A DNA stretch of 64,000 nucleotides from Haloferax namakaokahaiae (lineage in GTDB: Archaea > Halobacteriota > Halobacteria > Halobacteriales > Haloferacaceae). This document shows positions 34,706 through 43,196 of this stretch, piece after piece. The stretch lies in NCBI RefSeq assembly GCF_042663225.1, contig NZ_JBHTAA010000001.1, positions 248,001 to 312,000 of the forward strand. Direction: 5' to 3'. The notes beneath the pieces were generated by a model that saw only the letters and a list, made by a program, of their open reading frames with translations, was not told where the DNA came from and did no database searches. The position numbers and the translations under genes are program-made. Every line of letters starts with the position of its first letter. Within the stretch, counting starts at the first letter, position 1.

Positions 34706-34826
34706 CCGTCCTGGAAAAATCTCTCGCAGTAACCACAATCAGACTTTGGAGGGCATTTTTCATGGAACAAGTTTGTGAGAATATTCGCCCGCACTCATCA
34801 CACACGACGTCGTCGGTCGGCTTGAT
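34706..34826 (-). pseudogene. Frameshifted zinc-finger remnant
   Basis: On the minus strand, directly downstream of the NUDIX stop and in its frame, the sequence reads KPTDDVVCDECGRIFSQTC, a zinc-finger first half. After a shift of one base the frame continues EKCPPKSDCGYCERFF, which supplies further Cys residues. The first part resembles KPTANDVVCDECG of the nearby transcription factor S. It looks like a broken small zinc-ribbon gene rather than an expressed one. Confidence 0.35.
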
Positions 34827-35261
34827 TCATTTTACGTGCCGGTGTTCTTCCAAACGCTCCACATACTCTACGAGAAACTCCGGCGCATCTCTCTCACGAA
34901 TCTCCTCGGCCGTCAGCCAGTGAACCGCCGCAACTTCATCTGACGCCCGCGGATGTGCCTCGCCACGCTCGTACTCACACAGCGTGACGACATTCAAACA
35001 CGGCGTCCCGTCGTCGGCTTCGAAGGTGTTGCTCAGGACGTACTCGACTTCCCCGACTTCGATTCCCACCTCTTCTCTCAGTTCGCGTCTCGCGGTCACT
35101 TCGAACGAGTACGTTTCACCGGGACTCGTCTCGACTTTCCCGCCCGGAAACGCCAACATTCCCGGTGCGTGTTCTTCGTCCGCGCCGCGCTCGATGAGGA
35201 GGTATTCGTCGTCGCGGACGACTGCACCATCGACGTTGACGATGTACGCGTATTCGTCCAT
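34827..35261 (-). CDS. NUDIX hydrolase
   Basis: 144 residues with an intact Nudix box, GGKVETSPGETYSFEVTARRELREEVGIEVG, giving GX5EX7REUXEEXGU. Such enzymes hydrolyse nucleoside diphosphate derivatives, for example oxidised dNTPs or ADP-ribose. The C-terminal half (AAVHWLTAEEIRERDAPEFLVEYVERLEEH) is typical. It is located between an orphan membrane gene and transcription factor S, read on the minus strand. Substrate not determined. Confidence 0.9.
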   Translation of the reverse strand: MDEYAYIVNVDGAVVRDDEYLLIERGADEEHAPGMLAFPGGKVETSPGETYSFEVTARRELREEVGIEVGEVEYVLSNTFEADDGTPCLNVVTLCEYERGEAHPRASDEVAAVHWLTAEEIRERDAPEFLVEYVERLEEHRHVK

Positions 35262-35309
35262 TGAACTGATTCCAGAGCGACAGGAGAAAAAGAGTGGGCT
35301 TTCGGTCGA

Positions 35310-35639
35310 TTACCCGTACTCTCGCCACCGCAACCCGCACTCTTGACATTTAAAGAAGCGCGTCGGCGGTTCGTCGGCAGACCCGGTTTGCTTGATGGTG
35401 TACCACGCTTTCGTGTGGCCGCACTCGTCACACACCACGTCGTTGGCGGTCGGTTTGCCTTCGAAAGCCGCGCCTTCTTCGGTCTCGATGAGTTCGTCGT
35501 CTGACTGGGCTTCGGTGGAGACGAAGGTCGCCGCGAGTTCTTCGTCGCGGTCGGCGGTGGCTCCGCAGTCGTCGTTGGTACAGACCATCGACCCGTCTTG
35601 GGAGACCATCATCGTTCCGCAGTCGTCGCAGAACTGCAT
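35310..35639 (-). CDS. tfs: Transcription factor S (TFIIS/RPB9-like)
   Basis: 109 residues. The N-terminal ribbon MQFCDDCGTMM...CTNDDCG and the C-terminal ribbon VCDECGHTKAWYTIKQTGSADEPPTRFFKCQECGLRWREYG each have four cysteines. The Asp-Glu pair in SADEPPTRFF is the catalytic dipeptide that stimulates RNA cleavage by stalled RNA polymerase. It is the length of archaeal TFS proteins. The gene is on the minus strand upstream of the NUDIX gene and may share its transcript. Confidence 0.95.
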   Translation of the reverse strand: MQFCDDCGTMMVSQDGSMVCTNDDCGATADRDEELAATFVSTEAQSDDELIETEEGAAFEGKPTANDVVCDECGHTKAWYTIKQTGSADEPPTRFFKCQECGLRWREYG

Positions 35640-35674
35640 ACCCTCTTCTACCCGCCCGAGTCACAAAGAAGCTA

Positions 35675-36070
35675 TCACTCGCCGTCCCGCTCGACCATCG
35701 GGCAGTTTCGAACCCGGAAGTGGTCGCTATCGACGGCTTCGAGGATGCTCGTACCCTCGTGGCCGCACCCGAACGTCGGCGGTGCCTCGAAGTGCTCACA
35801 GCGCTGGCAAAAGGACTCCTTCGGGACGACGTGTTCGACACCCGATTCGTCCTCCTCGATGGGCGTCGCCTCGGCATCGACGCCGACGGCCGGTTCCTCT
35901 CTCTCCCCTTCGACCAAGGCGGTCCACACGTCTTCGTCCAACTCCTCGACGTCGATAGACTCGAAGAGTTCGTCCACCGACTGGCCCTCTGTCTGTGCGT
36001 TTCGGTCGGAGACGCGGCCTGCGAGGTCCGAGAGCGGCGCGCGCTTCGTCTCCGAAGCGTCGTCAGTCAT
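35675..36070 (-). CDS. Small acidic haloarchaeal protein with Cys cluster
   Basis: 131 residues. An acidic N-terminal half (SVDELFESIDVEELDEDVWTALVEG) and a C-terminal ESFCQRCEHFEAPPTFGCGHEGTSILEAVDSDHFRVRNCPM with CxxC, a single Cys/His and a last Cys, suggesting a zinc or Fe-S site. The stop of the upstream gene overlaps this start by eight bases (36063-36070), so the two are one operon. Function unknown. Confidence 0.75.
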   Translation of the reverse strand: MTDDASETKRAPLSDLAGRVSDRNAQTEGQSVDELFESIDVEELDEDVWTALVEGEREEPAVGVDAEATPIEEDESGVEHVVPKESFCQRCEHFEAPPTFGCGHEGTSILEAVDSDHFRVRNCPMVERDGE

Positions 36071-36938
36071 CGCCCTCTCCGTCCGTCATCGCCGTCTCTT
36101 CTCGTCGGTAGCGAAATTCGACCTCGTCGGCCACCTCCTCGCCGTCCTCGGCGACGGCTTCGAGTATCTCTTCGACGTCTGCGTCGTCGCTCTCCGTTCC
36201 CGTGAGCGCCGGTGGGGGTCCGGTGTGGAGCGTCGCAGAACCGAAGAAGCCAGACGAGGGTGATAACTCCGTGAAGGCGGTCCGGCAGGCGGGGCACCTC
36301 GGTTCGGCGAGCAGGTCCAAGTGGACTTTCGTCTCGCACGACTCACAGGTCGCTTTGCGGTCGTTGTTGGCGTTCGCCACGCGCAGGAGTTCCGCGAGCG
36401 TCTCGCGTTCGAGTGCCTCGGCTTCGATATCGACCGTTCGCGCACGGAGATCGACGAGCACCTTGGCGACCGTCTGTAACTTCGTTTCGAGGTCTGTCGT
36501 CGTCTCGTCGAGATAGGTGAGAACCTCTTCGTAGTTCTCGAATCCGCCATCGACGTACTCGTCGAGTCGTTCGACCTGTTCGCGGAGCGCCTCGACAGTC
36601 CGAGTCGCATCGTCGATATCCGCCGTCAGTTCCGGGTGAGTGTGTTCTCGCGGTGCCTTATCGTCCGCCTCGCGTTTGACCTGGACGACCCGCATCCGAA
36701 CGTCGTCTATCTTGTCGTCGAACTCGGATTCGGCTTCCGAGAGTTCCGATTCGAGCGCGTCGAGTCGGTCCGCCAACGATGCTACATCCCCCTCCCCTGC
36801 TGTTTCGCTCACCGTCAGTCGGTACAGTCCGACTGCTCGCGCGAGAATGGCGTCTGCGTCCTCCCCCGTCTCGTCTGCGTACGCATCGAGCCATTCGCGG
36901 AGGTCGTCCGGGAGCGACCCTCCAGTGTCCACTGCCAT
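36063..36938 (-). CDS. Coiled-coil protein with C-terminal zinc ribbon
   Basis: 291 residues. N-terminal helices (DDLREWLDAYADETGEDADAILARAVGLYRL) look like a ribbon-helix-helix or short alpha domain, then a coiled coil of about 120 residues, then CESCETKVHLDLLAEPRCPACRTAF, a four-Cys ribbon at about 205-230, then a disordered acidic end. Such architecture is common in haloarchaeal proteins of unknown role; a nucleic-acid or chromatin function is only a guess. Confidence 0.7.
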   Translation of the reverse strand: MAVDTGGSLPDDLREWLDAYADETGEDADAILARAVGLYRLTVSETAGEGDVASLADRLDALESELSEAESEFDDKIDDVRMRVVQVKREADDKAPREHTHPELTADIDDATRTVEALREQVERLDEYVDGGFENYEEVLTYLDETTTDLETKLQTVAKVLVDLRARTVDIEAEALERETLAELLRVANANNDRKATCESCETKVHLDLLAEPRCPACRTAFTELSPSSGFFGSATLHTGPPPALTGTESDDADVEEILEAVAEDGEEVADEVEFRYRREETAMTDGEGDD

Positions 36939-37023
36939 CTACCTCCCGTTTGTATGCCAAGGGTTAAGAATTATTGCTGACTGTCAACCAACCCGCACAC
37001 TCGCCGAGAAGCGACCGAAGGCG

Positions 37024-37860
37024 TCACCGAATCTTCCGAACGTCGCTCACGTCGAGACCGCTCTCGTTTATCTCCGTCTCGAATTGGATGATGTTCTCGC
37101 TCTCCAGTTGCGAGAGGACGCCGCGGAACTCTTGGACGACCATCGTCCGCGCGCGTTTCGACCCGCCGCTCTCCCAATCGAACAGGAGGGTGCCATCTGT
37201 CGCGCCTTTGAGGACGCCGAGTTCCGTCTCCGAGAGCGCCTCCGTGCTCACGTGCACGAGAACGAGTCCACCCCACTCGTGGACTGCTTTGCCCAGTCCT
37301 TTGACGAGCATCGAGATATCCGCCCACGACATCTCCTCGGAGATGCTCGCTACGAGGTCGGTCAGCGAGTCGATGACGACGAGATTCCCCGGTGCGTGCT
37401 CGCTGAGCGTGTCTCCGAGGGCGTTCATCAGCGACTCACGGTTGTGTCGCTCCCCGAGGTCCTGGAGTCGGGTCGCTTCGCCGAGATACCACTCTCGGGG
37501 AATCGGACTCAGTTGAAAGTACTCGGCCGAGAGGTCGTGAAAGTGGACGTGGTCGCCCGCCGTCTCGACCACTTCTTCGTCCATCGTGTAGGAGATTTCG
37601 CGGCGAAGGTACGACTCGCCCGCGGTAAAGGAGATGTAATGTATCTCGGGTGGCGGCGTCGCCGACGACCCGAGTTGTCCGTAGTGGAGGTCGAACAACT
37701 CCTCGTCGGCGTTGACGAGCGCGTTCATCATCACGCTCGTGTAACAGAATTCGCGTGCGCCTGCCCCAGACTCCCCCGCGAGGAGGACGACGTTCCCCGA
37801 CGGGACGCCACCGCCGATGATTGCGTCGAGTTGGGAGACCCCTAAGGGGATGTGGTCCAT
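37024..37860 (-). CDS. KaiC/RadA-superfamily ATPase-like protein with altered Walker A
   Basis: 278 residues starting MDHIPLGVSQLDAIIGGGVPSGNVVLLAGESGAGAREF. The signature is that of RecA-superfamily KaiC/GvpD-type proteins (HTR-like), but the Walker A motif reads GESGAGAREF, without the Lys of GxxGxGK(T/S). The Walker B area is NLVVIDSLTDL. Nucleotide binding may persist but hydrolysis is doubtful. The longer frame to 37917 uses a GTG and lacks homology, so the ATG at 37860 is chosen. Confidence 0.82.
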   Translation of the reverse strand: MDHIPLGVSQLDAIIGGGVPSGNVVLLAGESGAGAREFCYTSVMMNALVNADEELFDLHYGQLGSSATPPPEIHYISFTAGESYLRREISYTMDEEVVETAGDHVHFHDLSAEYFQLSPIPREWYLGEATRLQDLGERHNRESLMNALGDTLSEHAPGNLVVIDSLTDLVASISEEMSWADISMLVKGLGKAVHEWGGLVLVHVSTEALSETELGVLKGATDGTLLFDWESGGSKRARTMVVQEFRGVLSQLESENIIQFETEINESGLDVSDVRKIR

Positions 37861-37938
37861 GTCCCTACCCTCACAATCTCGTGGGTTAGTCGTTTCGGGG
37901 ACGAGACCCGACTTCACTCCAGCACCCGAACGGCACCG

Positions 37939-38904
37939 TTAGCGAATGGCGCTCGCGCCGACGTTTCGGCCTTCGGCGACGGTGACGGTTCCTTCGATGC
38001 CAGCGTCGTCGAGCGCGGCGTTACCCGCGTCGAGAGCGGCACCGACGTGGTCGGCGTCGGTCACGCCGTACACCGCCGGTCCCCACGACGACTGGCCAGT
38101 TCCGTACACCGCGGGCGACTCTGTGAGCGACGAGACGAGTTCGCCCACCGGCGGCCGATAGACGCCGCCCTGTTCGTCTGCGTACCACGTTCCGTTCAGA
38201 CGACCGATGGTCTCCACCGCTTCGCCAAACCGCTCGGCCGACCCTTCTGCGAGTGCAGGCAAGAGCTTCTGCGTCACGATTCCAGAGATGCGGTCGCTCG
38301 TCGTCGCGTCGGCGCGCTCGACGACGCTCCGCATGCTCTCGTCTTCCGCAGCACCGCTCCGTCCGGGGTCTGCGTCGGGGACGACCAACAGGAATCGCCA
38401 GTGGTCGGGAATCTCGTGTCGGGCGACCACGGGTGGGACCGTCCACGACCCGATTGCCGGCCGGTCGGTGGTAAAGCGCGTCGTCGGGTGGCCTGCGTCC
38501 AACAGCGCACCACCGGATTCGAACGTCGCAACCCCGATTCCCGAACGCCCGCCGCGGCCGAGTTCTGGCGCGAGCGAGCGAATTTCGGCGGGCGTTTCGG
38601 TCGCCGTGGCAACCGCGCGAAGGACGGCCAAGGCGAGTTGCGTCCCGCTTCCGAGTCCGGCGTGTCGCGGCAGCGAGCGCTCGACGGACACCGCCGCGCC
38701 GGGGACGTCGAGGAGCGCGACTGCTCGGTCGGCGTACTCTTTGGCCGCGGGGTGACGGCATCGAACTTCGTCGGCGGGTTCGGCGGTGACGACCACCCGC
38801 GGCTCGTCGAGCGCGACGCCCACCCCGCCGTAGAGGCGGTCGCGGGCGAGGCTCAAGTTGCAAAAGCCGAAGTGGAGTCGTGCGCCGACCGAGACCCGAA
38901 CCAT
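37939..38904 (-). CDS. Beta-ribofuranosylaminobenzene 5'-phosphate synthase family (GHMP-fold)
   Basis: 321 residues. The start SVGARLHFGFCNLSLARDRLYGGVGVALDEPR and SLPRHAGLGSGTQLALAVLRAVA are the GHMP-fold landmarks of RFAP synthase, which joins PRPP to p-aminobenzoate or hydroxybenzoate in methanopterin-type cofactor synthesis. In haloarchaea the role is presumably pterin/folate or a related modified cofactor; the exact substrate is inference. It is transcribed toward the KaiC-like gene, with 79 bp between. Confidence 0.85.
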   Translation of the reverse strand: MVRVSVGARLHFGFCNLSLARDRLYGGVGVALDEPRVVVTAEPADEVRCRHPAAKEYADRAVALLDVPGAAVSVERSLPRHAGLGSGTQLALAVLRAVATATETPAEIRSLAPELGRGGRSGIGVATFESGGALLDAGHPTTRFTTDRPAIGSWTVPPVVARHEIPDHWRFLLVVPDADPGRSGAAEDESMRSVVERADATTSDRISGIVTQKLLPALAEGSAERFGEAVETIGRLNGTWYADEQGGVYRPPVGELVSSLTESPAVYGTGQSSWGPAVYGVTDADHVGAALDAGNAALDDAGIEGTVTVAEGRNVGASAIR

Positions 38905-39177
38905 GTCATCTCACCTCGGAGAGGTGTGATAAAGCGAGTTACGGCAATGGCAATTCGGGCCACTATTTTCGGTGCTCAGGAGGGAGAGGAGACCGAAGTT
39001 GGGGCGGAGGGCGAACGCGACAGGGGGAAGAAGACGGGGCAGACAGGGAGAGTGGAAAGGTGGAGGGTGGGAGACGGAGGACGGCGGGGGTGTCGCGGGG
39101 CCAGAGTGCCAGCCTTGGGGTAGCGAATGAACGGACTCAGTGTGTGGGAAGTCCGCGATGGAGCGTGTGAACGGCCG
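38905..39177. other. Intergenic region with a purine-rich tract
   Basis: No gene is supported. About 130 nt (38970-39100) are almost purely G and A on the plus strand, interrupted by few pyrimidines. It separates the GHMP gene from the DUF4382 lipoprotein gene; no promoter or hairpin is obvious. Confidence 0.4.
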
Positions 39178-39855
39178 TTATTCGGCCGTCGTGGTCGTGT
39201 TCGACTCAGTCGTCGTCGTCGTCTCTGTCTCTGTCTCTGTCTCCGAGTCGGTTGCCGTCTCTTCGGTCGAACCGTTTCCTTCCGAATCCGTCGATTCAGA
39301 CTGTTCTTCGCTCGATTCGTAGGTCACCGTCACCTCCTCGGCGACTGGTTGGAGGACGTACTTCCCCGAGCCACCGGCCTTCACGGGCGTGAAGTCTGCC
39401 GTGAACGACGTGGTCTGGTCGGCGCGAATTTCGAACTCCTTCTCGAACTTCAGCGGTGCCGACCCGGGGACTTCGACAGTCGCCTCGGAACCATCGGTGA
39501 GCGTCGCGTCTGTCTCGCTCACCTCGACCTGGAGGTACTCGTAGGTTCCCGTCTCAAGTTCGAAGGTAGAGACGAGCGCAGAGGCGTCACCTTGGAGGTT
39601 CACGAGGTCGAGTTCGGTCTCGTCCGCGTCGAGAGATTTCGCCTCCCCGTCGGCGGGTTTCACGCGGACAGTCGAGATGGTGACGAGACACGACTCGAAG
39701 TCTGCGATGTCTCCGGGCTTGTCGCTCACGTGCGTTGCCAGTGTGCCCGTCTCTGCGGAGGCCGTGCCCATACACCCGGCAGTGGCCACCGTACTTGCTG
39801 CGGCGATTCCAGCGACACGCTTCACGAGCGTTCGTCGATTGAGCTTCTTCGTCAT
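39178..39855 (-). CDS. DUF4382-type Tat lipoprotein
   Basis: 225 residues. Tat signal MTKKLNRRTLVKRVAGIAAASTVATAGC with RRT and a lipobox ATAGC near residue 28. The core VSDKPGDIADFESCLVTISTVRVKPADGEAK and TFELETGTYEYLQVEVSETDATLTDG is typical of DUF4382 (surface beta-sandwich). The C-terminal ~45 residues are a Ser/Thr/Glu repeat tail, TESNTTTTAE at the end, as in the neighbouring secreted genes. Probably membrane-anchored outside the cell; ligand unknown. Confidence 0.8.
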   Translation of the reverse strand: MTKKLNRRTLVKRVAGIAAASTVATAGCMGTASAETGTLATHVSDKPGDIADFESCLVTISTVRVKPADGEAKSLDADETELDLVNLQGDASALVSTFELETGTYEYLQVEVSETDATLTDGSEATVEVPGSAPLKFEKEFEIRADQTTSFTADFTPVKAGGSGKYVLQPVAEEVTVTYESSEEQSESTDSEGNGSTEETATDSETETETETTTTTESNTTTTAE

Positions 39856-40188
39856 TGTGATGTGTGTAGGTTCGCAAGCGCCGACCGAATCGGCAGTCGC
39901 GTGATTCCGTTTCGCTGCACTCGGCGCTGTGGTCGGCGGGTTATTCAATGGGGGAAATCGGGGCACCGAATTACGGTCGCTGGACGTGGATTTCGATACG
40001 TTTGCGCCGATTTGCACCGATTTTCGCGGGGATATCGGCGGTGTTCGAGCGGCTCGCCGAAAGTGGTGGTGAACCAGCGATGGGCGGTCATCCGCGCGAA
40101 CGACCAGCAATAGCGACCGCTGTTCTCGATCCATGCAACCAGTAGAAAAATTCGCGTCGAGAGTGGATTTCGTATCGACGCTCGACAG
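39856..40188. other. 333-nt intergenic region
   Basis: No gene supported. One clean hairpin, GCCGA/TCGGC around CCGAA near 39884-39898, lies upstream of the DUF4382 start on the minus strand. Reading frames in the region lack recognisable products. Confidence 0.35.
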
Positions 40189-41097
40189 TTAGCCGGCCGT
40201 CGTCGTCGTCTCGTTCCCACTCGGCGTTTCGGTCGTCGTCTCCTCTCTGGCCATCCGTTGGGCGAGCGTGTCGTTCGAGTTCAGGACGCTGAGTCCGGGA
40301 AGTTCCGGACCCTGTGGGGCCACGTAGCCGATGACGAACACCGAGTAGACTTGGTCGCCCTCCAGTTCGACGTCGCTGAGTCCCGCGACTACTTCTTGGG
40401 TCTGTGCGTCGTCGATGTCGATGCTGTAGACGCCTGCGTCGAGGACTTCGTAGCTAGACACCTCGCCGAATTCGAGGTTCGAGACGAGGTCGTCTCCGTT
40501 GGCGCGGGTGATATCGACGGCGGGCGCGTCCGAGGAGAAGTGGCCGAATCGGACTTTGGCTTGTGAGTCGGAGGCGGGTTCCTCGTCGTCTTCGAGGACG
40601 ACGGCGCTGATGTTGTCGAGTTCGTCCGCCGCGACAATCGTGTAAGCGGACCCCGCATCGAGCGTGAGGTCTTCGTCGATAGCGACGAGGTCTTCATCGA
40701 CCTCCGTCGTCGTCTCGGTCGTCCCCGTCTCGGACTCGTTGCCCATCGTTTCCGTCTCGGTGGCCGTCGTCCCGGTGTCGGTTGACGTTTCGTTGTCCGT
40801 CGGTGTCTCCCCTTCTATCATCTCACCGGCGAGTACGACCTTGACGTTGTACGTGTCCGCAGGGACGACGAAATACTGCGAGAGCGCACCGTACGGGACA
40901 CCCTGTAGCTCTGGGAACGGTTCGTCGTCTATCAGTACGTTCACGACCGGTGTGTCCGGCGAGAAGTGCCCTACCCGGAAGAGTGCCGTCTCCTCTTGGT
41001 CGCCCATCTGTGCGCCGGCAACGTTGACGCCTCCGGCGAGCAGGAGACTCCCGCCACCGATTGTCTTCAGTATCGTACGCCGCGATAGTTGGCTCAT
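40189..41097 (-). CDS. Tat-exported DUF4397-like surface protein, repeat-tailed
   Basis: 302 residues with Tat signal SQLSRRTILKTIGGGSLLLAGG. Two DUF4397-like units: ALFRVGHFSPDTPVVNVLIDDEPFPELQGVPYGALSQYF and, after a Thr/Glu linker (TDNETSTDTGTTATETETMG), AKVRFGHFSSDAPAVDITRANGDDLVSNLEFGEVSSYE. The C-terminus is TTTETPSGNETTTTAG. It shows no lipobox Cys, so it is probably released or held by its own tail. It is paralogous to the next gene. Confidence 0.82.
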   Translation of the reverse strand: MSQLSRRTILKTIGGGSLLLAGGVNVAGAQMGDQEETALFRVGHFSPDTPVVNVLIDDEPFPELQGVPYGALSQYFVVPADTYNVKVVLAGEMIEGETPTDNETSTDTGTTATETETMGNESETGTTETTTEVDEDLVAIDEDLTLDAGSAYTIVAADELDNISAVVLEDDEEPASDSQAKVRFGHFSSDAPAVDITRANGDDLVSNLEFGEVSSYEVLDAGVYSIDIDDAQTQEVVAGLSDVELEGDQVYSVFVIGYVAPQGPELPGLSVLNSNDTLAQRMAREETTTETPSGNETTTTAG

Positions 41098-41372
41098 CTG
41101 CAAATGGAATGACGTGTTGGTTCGCTATAAGCTTATTTCAGAGAAATTGTAGAGATATAAAGTAACGCATCGATGAGTTTCTGGCCCGTCTGACGGTCAG
41201 AAACTCGGCTCTCTGCGCCTCTTGTAGCAAGGTAGTTCGGGGACGACTAAGCCTCGAATGTCAGACGGACTCGTCTGTGAGCGATGTTCGACACACGGCA
41301 ATCGCTCGCCTCAGCGTGAGTCGGAGCCTGCGCCTTCGTGAGAAAAAACCGCCGGGAAATCGACCGAGTGCG
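41098..41372. other. 275-nt intergenic region
   Basis: No gene supported; the upstream part contains an AT-rich stretch (GCTTATTTCAGAG) suitable as promoter of the DUF4397 gene at 41097. Nothing else stands out. Confidence 0.35.
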
Positions 41373-42512
41373 TTACGAGGTGGTCGTGGTCGTAGTCGTC
41401 CCCTCGGTCGTGGTTCCCTCTTCAGTGGTCGTTCCTTCTTCCGTCGTGGTACCTTCCTCGGTCGTTGTCCCTTCTTCGGTGGTCGTTCCTTCTTCCGTCG
41501 TCGTTTCGTTGCCGGTGGTGGTTCCGTTTGTGGTGGTCGTCGTTCCTTCGCCCGTCGTCGATTGCGCCATCGCGGCCGCCTCGGTGTCGTTCGACAGGAG
41601 GACTTCGAATCCCGGCCCTTCGGTCTCGACGTAGCCGATAGCGAACGCCGAGTACACGTCGCCGGGGACGAGTTCGACGCCCGGCAGTTCGAGGACCTGG
41701 TCAATGCCTTGCGAGGTGACGATTTCCAGGTCGTACGTTCCGCCTTCGACGGTTTCGTAATCGGAGACCTCGCCGTACGCGAGTTCGGTCAAGACGTTGG
41801 GACCGTCAACGACCGCGACGTCAACCTCGGGCGCGTCGGGTGCGAAGTGAGCGACGCGAATCTCGGCGTCGATTTCGTCCGCGTCGTCCGACGTCTCTAT
41901 CTCGTCTTCGAGGACGACCGGTTCGATGCTCTCGAACTCGTCTATCGCGGCGATGGTGTAGTTGACGCCCGTATCGAAGGTCACGTCCTCGTCGATGAGA
42001 ACGACCGATTCCTCGCTCACTGCGGTCGTCGTCGTGCCGTCGCTCGCCGTGGCCGTGCCAGTCGCTGTCGCGGTCGCGGTGCTCGTGGCCGTCCCGGTCT
42101 GGTTCATGGACGTATCCGACTCGTTCATCGACGTGTCGGACTCGTTCATCGAGGTCCCCGATTCGTTCATCGGCGTCTCGGTCGTCGCAGTCGCGGTCGA
42201 GGTACCGGTCGAATCGCTCGGGGTAGAGGCCTCGCCAGTCGCGGTGACGACTTGGATGTTGTACGTGTCCGCGGGCACCTCGAAGTACCCAGAGAGGGTT
42301 CCGTACGGGACGCCCTGCAACTCGGGGAACGGTTCGCCATCGACGAGGACGGTGACCGCAGGCGTATCGGGCGAGAAGTGACCGACACGGAACAGCGCCG
42401 TATCCTCGGATTCTTCGTCTGTCTGTGTTGCGACGATGCTCGCACCGCCCGCTAGGAGGACCCCGCCTGCACCGAGACCCTTCAGGATGGTGCGTCGAGT
42501 GATTGAACTCAT
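41373..42512 (-). CDS. Tat-exported DUF4397-like surface protein with TTTEEG tail
   Basis: 379 residues, paralogue of the neighbouring gene: Tat signal SSITRRTILKGLGAGGVLLAGG, first domain ALFRVGHFSPDTPAVTVLVDGEPFPELQGVPYGTLSGYFEVPAD, second domain AEIRVAHFAPDAPEVDVAVVDG. A linker holds three MNESDTS-type repeats and a TATATATG stretch. The last 45 residues are about six copies of TTTEEG, ending in poly-Thr, encoded by an 18-bp repeat. Such tails are likely O-glycosylated spacers or unstable length-variable regions. Confidence 0.82.
   Translation of the reverse strand: MSSITRRTILKGLGAGGVLLAGGASIVATQTDEESEDTALFRVGHFSPDTPAVTVLVDGEPFPELQGVPYGTLSGYFEVPADTYNIQVVTATGEASTPSDSTGTSTATATTETPMNESGTSMNESDTSMNESDTSMNQTGTATSTATATATGTATASDGTTTTAVSEESVVLIDEDVTFDTGVNYTIAAIDEFESIEPVVLEDEIETSDDADEIDAEIRVAHFAPDAPEVDVAVVDGPNVLTELAYGEVSDYETVEGGTYDLEIVTSQGIDQVLELPGVELVPGDVYSAFAIGYVETEGPGFEVLLSNDTEAAAMAQSTTGEGTTTTTNGTTTGNETTTEEGTTTEEGTTTEEGTTTEEGTTTEEGTTTEGTTTTTTTS
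41376..41530 (-). repeat. In-frame 18-bp tandem repeat encoding TTTEEG
   Basis: On the minus strand the hexapeptide TTTEEG is repeated about six times in a row near the end of the DUF4397 gene, each copy 18 bp with wobble-base variation only. It preserves frame, so length change by slippage would leave the protein intact. Confidence 0.7.
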
Positions 42513-42878
42513 GTGCAATCCGTATGACGTGTTGTACCATCATAAGTTTATTTCATACATTTCGACTAGAACTAAACTAAGGAAACTCTGAGTTACCCCG
42601 GTACACGACAGTCTCGAACGGGGTTTTCTCGGGGTTGACGAAAAATAAGGGTCGAAACACCATCATTTGTCGATGAAACTATATTACCTGATACTATCAT
42701 CGTTTCCGCTCGGTTTCGACGAAGAGGTCCGCCTCGTCGTCTCGTCATCTCTGTCGGGTTCGAACGAGACGGGAACCGACCGAAGTAGCGAAGAGACAGG
42801 GTATCGAGCGCTTCGCCGCTACCTCGACGATAGAAAAGGAGAGACGGCGAAAGCCGATACTGGTCGAAACGCGTCGGC
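42513..42878. other. 366-nt intergenic region, no supported gene
   Basis: Contains an AT-rich segment near 42535-42560 (TAAGTTTATTTCATACA) that can serve as TATA for the DUF4397 gene on the minus strand. An ORF from 42673 on the plus strand crosses into the antisense of the next gene and shows no family sequence, so I do not call it. Confidence 0.4.
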
Positions 42879-43196
42879 TCAGACGAGTTCTTCGGCGACG
42901 ACGTCGGCCGCGAGGAGGTTCGGGTCGATAGCCAAGTCGGCCTGTCCGCTCGCAAACTCGGGAAGCGAGTCGTACGAGTAGGTGACGATGCGAATCTCCG
43001 AGTTCAGTTCTTTGGCGACCGAGATAGCCGTCGCGTCGGCCATGTCGGTGAGGACGAACAGGTCTGCCTCTTCGACGCCGGCGTCTGCGAGGGTCTCCGC
43101 GCCGACGGGGTCCGACAGGCGGACGATTTCGACGCCTTCTGCTTCGAGTGCTTCGCCCAGTCCGTCGCCGTCTGGTCCTGCGATGAGTGCAATCAT
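42879..43196 (-). CDS. Small TrkA-N/NAD-binding-like protein (DUF7126-like)
   Basis: 105 residues: MIALIAGPDGDGLGEALEAEGVEIVRLSDPVGAETLADAGVEEADLFVLTDMADATAISVAKELNSEIRIVTYSYDSLPEF, which follows a TrkA-N-like beta-alpha pattern but with a degenerate GxGxxG. It overlaps the guaAb stop by four bases (ATGA), so it is the third gene of the pyrG-guaAb transcript. A regulatory role in nucleotide metabolism is a guess. Confidence 0.8.
   Translation of the reverse strand: MIALIAGPDGDGLGEALEAEGVEIVRLSDPVGAETLADAGVEEADLFVLTDMADATAISVAKELNSEIRIVTYSYDSLPEFASGQADLAIDPNLLAADVVAEELV

Noticed and set aside
37861..37917. N-terminal extension of the KaiC-like protein from a GTG
   Set aside because: The extension has no homology-like pattern; the ATG at 37860 begins the usual DHIPLGV-like N-terminus of the family.
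41376..41530. CRISPR-like tandem repeat
   Set aside because: The 18-bp units are contiguous, in frame and encode TTTEEG; there are no spacers and no cas genes.
42667..42981. 104-residue plus-strand ORF reaching antisense into the NAD-binding-like gene
   Set aside because: Low-complexity Ser-rich end is a shadow; the first part shows no domain or conserved start context.
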